Assembly (NCBI GenBank): GCA_011033025.1
Contig: WFMF01000044.1
Span: forward strand, 620,001-684,000
Origin: Beroe forskalii
Lineage: Eukaryota; Ctenophora; Nuda; Beroida; Beroidae
Direction of reading: 5' to 3'
DNA length: 64,000 bases
Positions 58,844-64,000 of this stretch are shown piece by piece. The stretch's first letter is position 1. Each line of letters starts with the position of its first letter. The notes under the pieces are model-generated. The model was not told where the DNA came from and ran no database searches. It saw only the letters and a program-made list of their open reading frames with translations. Position numbers and translations under genes: made by a program.

Positions 58844-60039
58844 GGGATCGTTCACATATTACGTAATCAGCCGAGGGGGGGGGAGGGGGTTTCCAAATGA
58901 TTACGTTTGATTACGAGGGGGGGGGGGTTTGGCCAATGATTACGTAATCAAAATATCTAAATTTTCATGAAAATTTCAAGGATTTTTATGAAAATTTCAC
59001 AAATTTTCATGAAAATTTGGAGAATTTTCGTAAAAATTTGAAGAATTTTTATGAAATTTCAAGAATTTTTTATGAAAATTTAAAGGATTTCTGAATTTTT
59101 ATTAACAAAAATTAAGCATTTGCAGAAAAAATGTCAAAATTCCATAATTATGATTAAAACAGATCTACTCTAACTCAATATGGTTCAGAATGTATAGTTC
59201 CTTTAGTGCTGCCCATATAGGAGGGATGTACTCCATTCGCTGAACTCTTCCGAACCACTTCAGTGCCTCTTTGTATATAAGGTTTGCTGCTCTGTGCTTG
59301 ATCAGAGGTTCGGAGGCCTTTCTTTCCCTAGAGCTCTAGAGTTGATGCCAGAGCAGGTCTTGGCGTACATCCGCAGCTCCATTATGTCATTATCCAAGAA
59401 TCAATCTTTTTGATGAAGGTGTAGGAAGCTGCAGTTGTCTGTGAAGTTGACAGACTCTGATCTGGCACTTAGGGACTAGGGCTGATCTGGATCTTGGGTT
59501 CTGTCGGCTTTGGTGGCAGATGAGTCATGAGCAGGACACGGATACTGAAATTTGGTTCCATCGGTTTTGAAGGAGGTTGAGGTGGGACCAAGACGTTGAT
59601 TTCTGGCTCATTAGTGGAACCGGTGGCATCAGGTGTAGAGGAGGAGGAGGATGATGATCTGTTGGAGGTAAAGGATGATGATGAGCAGATGAGGATGCGT
59701 TGGAGGAAGAGAAAGACGAGGAGGTGTCCATCTCATTGTCAGAGGAGTTGTCCTAGGCGATATTTCCGTAGGAAAAACTAAAAGAAGCTTTGAATGTCAT
59801 CTTCAGGTCGATGATGTTGATGATTGAATTGAAACAGACGATACTGTTCTAATTTTTTGTCAGTTAATATAGTCTTTTGGTGACGTCAAAAAACTGAAGG
59901 AGGGGGGGGGGTTGGGCCATGATTACGTAATATTTTCCGAAAAAGAGGGGGGGTTTGGCCACGATTACGTTTGATTACGGAGGGGGGGGGAGGGGGTAAA
60001 AATGCCCAAAAATTGATTACGTAATATGTGAACGATCCC
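58844..60039. mobile_element. Harbinger-like DNA element, 1,196 bp, TTA duplication
   Basis: Perfect 26-bp inverted ends (GGGATCGTTCACATATTACG...) flanked by TTA on both sides (58,841-58,843 and 60,040-60,042). A 3-bp TWA duplication is typical of PIF/Harbinger. Subterminal blocks repeat GATTACGT next to long G runs. No complete transposase is present. A short minus-strand open stretch (59,166-59,320, containing LIYKEALKWFGRVQRMEYIP) may be a coding remnant but is unidentified. Confidence 0.85.
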
Positions 60040-60689
60040 TTACGGTAAAACTTTGACCGTCGACCAAAAACTAAGAGAACCATTTTTAATGAATAATATA
60101 AAACATCATATGTACATTCTTCATTCATTGTGTAGTTCAACAAAATAAATTAAAAAAATCTCCGTCGATAAGACCGTCTAGAAATATCCAAATGTTAGCT
60201 CCAAATACTTAAGCTATATAATGTAATCATATGCAGGGACTGACATTAAAGTAAGTCCCTTATTTAATGTGTAAAAGTAAAATATTTCACTGGTTTTCAG
60301 CCATCCAATATCAATTCAATCATAATTTGCACTGTACTCAGGGGTTTGTCTCTTGAAAAAGGCATCTTTAAACAATCTTCAACAAATTTTATGTTCTGGT
60401 TCAATTTCACGAATTAATTGTGGATGTGGGGGTTCAGGCTTGATAATTTGGAAAACTTTATTTTGAGATAATATTATTATTATTTAATATTTATATTGGT
60501 TGTGGCCCAACAGATGCACCAAGTGGGCCAATTGGTCTCTTTATAGAGCCCTGATCTACTGTCGCCACCGTAAAGGCGCCGCCAAAAATATACAATTTTG
60601 AAAAGGGACAAAGGCGCCATCAAATCGGCATTTAATTTTTAAGCTAGCTATCAATCTTAAACTTGTGTTGTACTGATTACTCAAATTGA

Positions 60690-60886
60690 CGATACGGACT
60701 TTAGTTAGTACGAGACTTAGAAATTATATTAAGTGAGGTTATTAACTGCCAATGTAAGTTCGAGACTTCGAAATTATCTTAAATCAGGTGATATTAGCTG
60801 CCAATGTTTATGTAAGTGCGAGACTTAGAGTTAGAAATTATCGTAAGTTATAGTAAGGTATTAACTGCCAATGTAAGAACGAGAAA
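60690..60886. repeat. Three-copy tandem repeat of about 65 bp
   Basis: Each copy has CGAGACTTAGAAATTAT (or a close variant), then TTAACTGCCAATGTAAG. The third copy carries a short internal duplication. Confidence 0.8.
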
Positions 60887-61413
60887 AAATGTTGAAATCT
60901 TTAAATTTATTTGATAGCTATTGTGATAATAATCTTGACTGCTGATATTGATAGCTGGATCAAAACTATAAGTATAAATGCTTAAATGCGCTAAATCTCA
61001 TGAAGAATAATTTAGGATTAATTATTTTTTATCACTGGAACAGGCAATTTCAGTGCATTTAACCGGATGAAAGCATAAATCTAATTAATCTTTAAATGAA
61101 CAATGAACATCTTCCAATCTTTCACTCCACAGTAAGCTTGTTTAATGCACCACAAGCGTTAATTAGCGTCATAAAACAATGTAAAAATTCTCGTAATTCA
61201 CGTAATATTTCTTCATTGCAACACTAAATGAGCTTGATACCAAAACTATATAACCGTGGTGTCTCGACCTTTTATGGCCAATCTACGGCCTCTCACGTGA
61301 TCAACTCTCACTGTCACTGAGCAATGCACCAATTTCCAAAACGCGGTACACTTGAAAAGGTAGCACACTACGGTTCATAAAGCGAACTCAGTAAAAGGTG
61401 AACGTCAGCGCCA

Positions 61414-61532
61414 CAGTGACAGTTCGAACTACAGTTTTGTGAATGTGTGCGCGGCGTAAGTTGCACGGCGTAAAGACAAACGCCGCACAAACTTACGCCG
61501 CGCGCACAAATCTGCAGTTCGAACTGCCACTG
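61414..61532. mobile_element. Foldback MITE, CAGTGACAGTTCGAACT family, copy 1
   Basis: Ends CAGTGACAGTTCGAACTACA and TGCAGTTCGAACTGCCACTG are near-perfect inverted repeats. Inside, GCGCGGCGTAAGTT pairs with AACTTACGCCGCGC. The same ends occur at 63,242-63,375. Confidence 0.85.
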
Positions 61533-61580
61533 CCAATCTACCAGACTATGACGTCACCCACTGCCTACTACGCATATGTG

Positions 61581-61724
61581 TGCAGATCGCTCGATATGAA
61601 GTGCTCGATAACTCAACGTACTAACACTTGCACGCGCAAGCTGCGCAACTCTTTTATACAGTAAGTTGCGCGCGCATGTGTTAATATGTGAAGTTATCGA
61701 GCACTTCATATCGAGCGATCTGCA
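61581..61724. mobile_element. 144-bp foldback element, perfect 32-bp ends
   Basis: TGCAGATCGCTCGATATGAA plus 12 more bases are exactly complementary to the right end. Pairing continues imperfectly inward (AACACTTGCACGCGC/GCGCGCATGTGTT), so nearly the whole element folds on itself. CCCACTGCCTAYTAC occurs on both sides, directly on the right and 10 bp away on the left. Confidence 0.85.
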
Positions 61725-62094
61725 CCCACTGCCTATTACTCTATTATTGTGGAAACACGGTATATTGAGCACTTATAACTTCTATAAAAATCATCATATT
61801 ACTACTATAGCTTCAAGAGGGTCAGTTGCAAATATTTTATTTTTCTAGAGAGATTAAAATTTTCGCAGAATAATTGTAGAAAATTGTGTCAACTGACCAT
61901 CTTGGTTTTAAAGCAACCAGAACACAAGGTTATATTGGTTCCAATCGATACGATGGCATATATGATAGCAACCATGGTCCATGAGCTATCATGACTACCA
62001 AAGTGTCTTTGGTTACCAAGGTAACAATGTAACTGGTTGCTGTTTATTCATGATAACAAGAATCATGGTTCTCACTGTCACAGGGTACAACACT

Positions 62095-62163
62095 CAGTAC
62101 TGACGACTTACGGTAATATTGTACTGACGACTTACGGTACTGACGACTTACGGCAATATTGAT
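62095..62163. repeat. Three-copy tandem repeat TACTGACGACTTACGG
   Basis: Three copies, the first and third followed by TAATATTG or CAATATTG. Confidence 0.8.
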
Positions 62164-63241
62164 AAATTATTTGTTACTTCTCTAGATCCAAAAATTTTGG
62201 GAATGTTTAACAGAAATTTTAACCGTTTTTCCAATCATAAGTCAGTATTGAGTGTCACAGAATAAAACTAAATTACCAACGCACGACCGCCGTTGCTAGA
62301 TAATGTTAATAATAAGGCTAATTCTCTGGACTGGTGTGCAAGACGCGTCGTGCAGATAACATCATTCAATATACATTAACTCTAACTAAATTCACAGGGA
62401 TAGATCCGTTATAAGGGTCGGAAATACGTATAGAAAATATGGGTAAAAGAAAGACGCGGTGAAGCAGGAAAAATATTATCAGGTATTGCTCGCTTAAAAA
62501 TTAAGAGAACAATCAGTTTTTTAAATAAGAAACCGTCTATAAGAAACTTAGCCAAGGATTTTCGAAACTTTAAGAAACTTAACCTAGAATTTTTGATAAT
62601 TATGTCCGATAAGGTATAAAAAAACTGATTAAGAAACTTTCGAGCCGAAAATCAAGAATAAATAAGGAACTTTCAGCCTAGGATTTTAATGATAATTACT
62701 TTTTTAATCAAAAAAGTTTTTTCATTAATTTTTTAGAAATTTATTAAAAAACTGATTGTAAACAATTTCAGCATCACCTAAGTTCACCACGGCCGGATAA
62801 AAGTAATTTTCATATTTCATAAAACATAAACATTGAGCTCATAACACAGACAACTAAAGGAGCTGCGGGTTTTATAAATACAGATTTCGGTACAGATCAC
62901 GGAATGAAATAAAAACACAAGAAAATATTTCTATACTCATGTTAATATATATCGCGTTCTATATCATAATTCGACACGACGAGACGAACTTTATAATATA
63001 AAAAGGGTTTGCTGTAGTAAAATACAAACGACGTAGACAACACTTCGAAATATACAGAACAATATAGAGACATAAAGTATCGGTTAGTAAAACGAGATGA
63101 CATCATATGTGAAGATTAGTATGGTGACCCAAAAGGGCAAAGGCGATACTTTTTCGTTTAATTTATTTGATATTATAAATTTAACGCAAATCATCTTGGC
63201 CCTTGTGGGCTACCATAGATATATCAGTTTACAGATCATAA

Positions 63242-63375
63242 CGGTGACAGTTCGAACTGCAGTTTTGTGTGTGCGGCGTAAGACTAAGCTCGCGCGGCGT
63301 AGACATGTTACTAACACGCCGCAAAACTTACGTCGCGCACACAGAACTGCAGTTCGAACAGCAAACTGCCACTGA
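63242..63375. mobile_element. Foldback MITE, CAGTGACAGTTCGAACT family, copy 2
   Basis: Same terminal motif as the element at 61,414, with CGTAAGACTAAGC and AACTTACGTCGCGC in the middle. The right end has an extra AGCAAACTG before GCCACTG. Confidence 0.8.
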
Positions 63376-63480
63376 AGTATATAAATTAGCAGGAGGAATT
63401 TAGAGGAGTTTAACTTCAACTTCAAGAGATGGCGAGTTCTCGAAGTCGAACTCGTATCTTCGTAAAGTACGCACGTGCAG

Positions 63481-63654
63481 CGACCCTTTCATGCGCGGCG
63501 AATTACGACGCGCATTTGTTATATTTTGGGGCGCGTGAAGGTTCACAAACGTGTCTCACTGTGTCTTGCACAGAAAGTATATTTTAAATTTTTACGCTGT
63601 CACATGCCACAAATATTACGAATGCGTCGCCATACGCCGCGCATGAAAGGGTCG
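63481..63654. mobile_element. 174-bp MITE with perfect 20-bp ends
   Basis: CGACCCTTTCATGCGCGGCG at the left is the exact reverse complement of 63,635-63,654. Adjacent inner GACGCGCATT/AATGCGTCG extends the pairing. The interior has no gene. It shares the GCGCGGCG flavour of the neighbouring MITEs but has different ends. Confidence 0.85.
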
Positions 63655-64000
63655 AGACACCAATCTGTCTCACCCAGAGCAAATCAAGCTCATGTGGAAA
63701 CGGGCCAAGATGCACAGCCATTCACTATAAGTACTATCTCAGAAATGGAATGGACACCAATTTTCTCTACTTGTCACGCGCATCGTTACAATAAAACACG
63801 CCAATTTGACATCATTTAGTCGTGCGCATGACCTCTCTCACACAGGCTTAGGTCTCATTAAAAGTATTTGATTAGGGATTGCATGTGATTATCAAGGTAC
63901 TGGGGAGGGTTTGTTTCTGAAGGATGTTATCATTGGCCGCTAGTATTACTTTACCTAGAGGAGTTTGATGGTGCATTGGCCAATCACAATGCGAGCTAGC
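63655..64000. other. Non-coding right edge
   Basis: No feature recognised. The open frame that runs through 63,475-63,819 mostly reflects the MITE at 63,481. Confidence 0.5.

Noticed and set aside
63475..63819. 114-codon open frame at the right edge
   Set aside because: Its first half is a MITE, and the remainder has no family similarity.

Overview
The window is nuclear DNA from an animal. It is AT-rich and gene-poor, with GT-AG introns up to several kilobases and many small DNA transposons, minisatellites and a LINE. Four protein genes can be read with confidence, and two of them (axonemal dynein DNAI1 and sperm-associated SPATA4) imply motile cilia or flagella. The species cannot be fixed from the sequence. 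An invertebrate is most likely, given a CR1-like LINE with an esterase ORF1 and a BTBD19 gene.

Layout. Positions 1-19,790 hold no gene I can support, only dispersed repeats, foldback elements and one complete non-autonomous hAT transposon (12,286-13,203, perfect 8-bp target duplication). Positions 20,486-35,034 (+) carry a 12-exon cystathionine gamma-lyase gene (CTH, 424 aa). Positions 37,061-43,172 (-) carry a 7-exon BTBD19 gene (337 aa), convergent with CTH. Positions 45,774-49,578 (-) carry a 6-exon SPATA4 gene (284 aa) with a 1.75-kb transposon-like element in its last intron. Positions 50,570-52,618 (-) carry an intact single-exon DNAI1 (682 aa), which stands out among intron-rich neighbours. 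A decayed CR1-like LINE follows at about 52,818-56,929. The rest, to 64,000, is a cluster of foldback elements: a tiny 79-bp GC-rich insertion with a 12-bp duplication, a Harbinger-like 1.2-kb element with TTA duplication, and several MITEs. A stretch near 58,000-58,350 looks like poor-quality sequence.

The most unusual structure is in CTH. Several of its introns carry minisatellite arrays that start or end at a splice site. In two cases the repeat unit is a copy of the splice acceptor plus the first bases of the following exon. Arrays also begin at two donor sites, and a further array runs up to the acceptor of the first coding exon. This suggests repeated tandem duplication of exon-intron junctions within one gene. 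A second window-wide pattern is a small foldback repeat carrying the palindrome TGACGTCA, present in more than a dozen copies between genes and in introns and also found as a head-to-tail array in a BTBD19 intron.

CTH acts in transsulfuration. BTBD19 is a BTB-BACK protein of unknown substrate. SPATA4 and DNAI1 sit head-to-tail about 1 kb apart and are both linked to cilia or sperm, so they may share expression timing.
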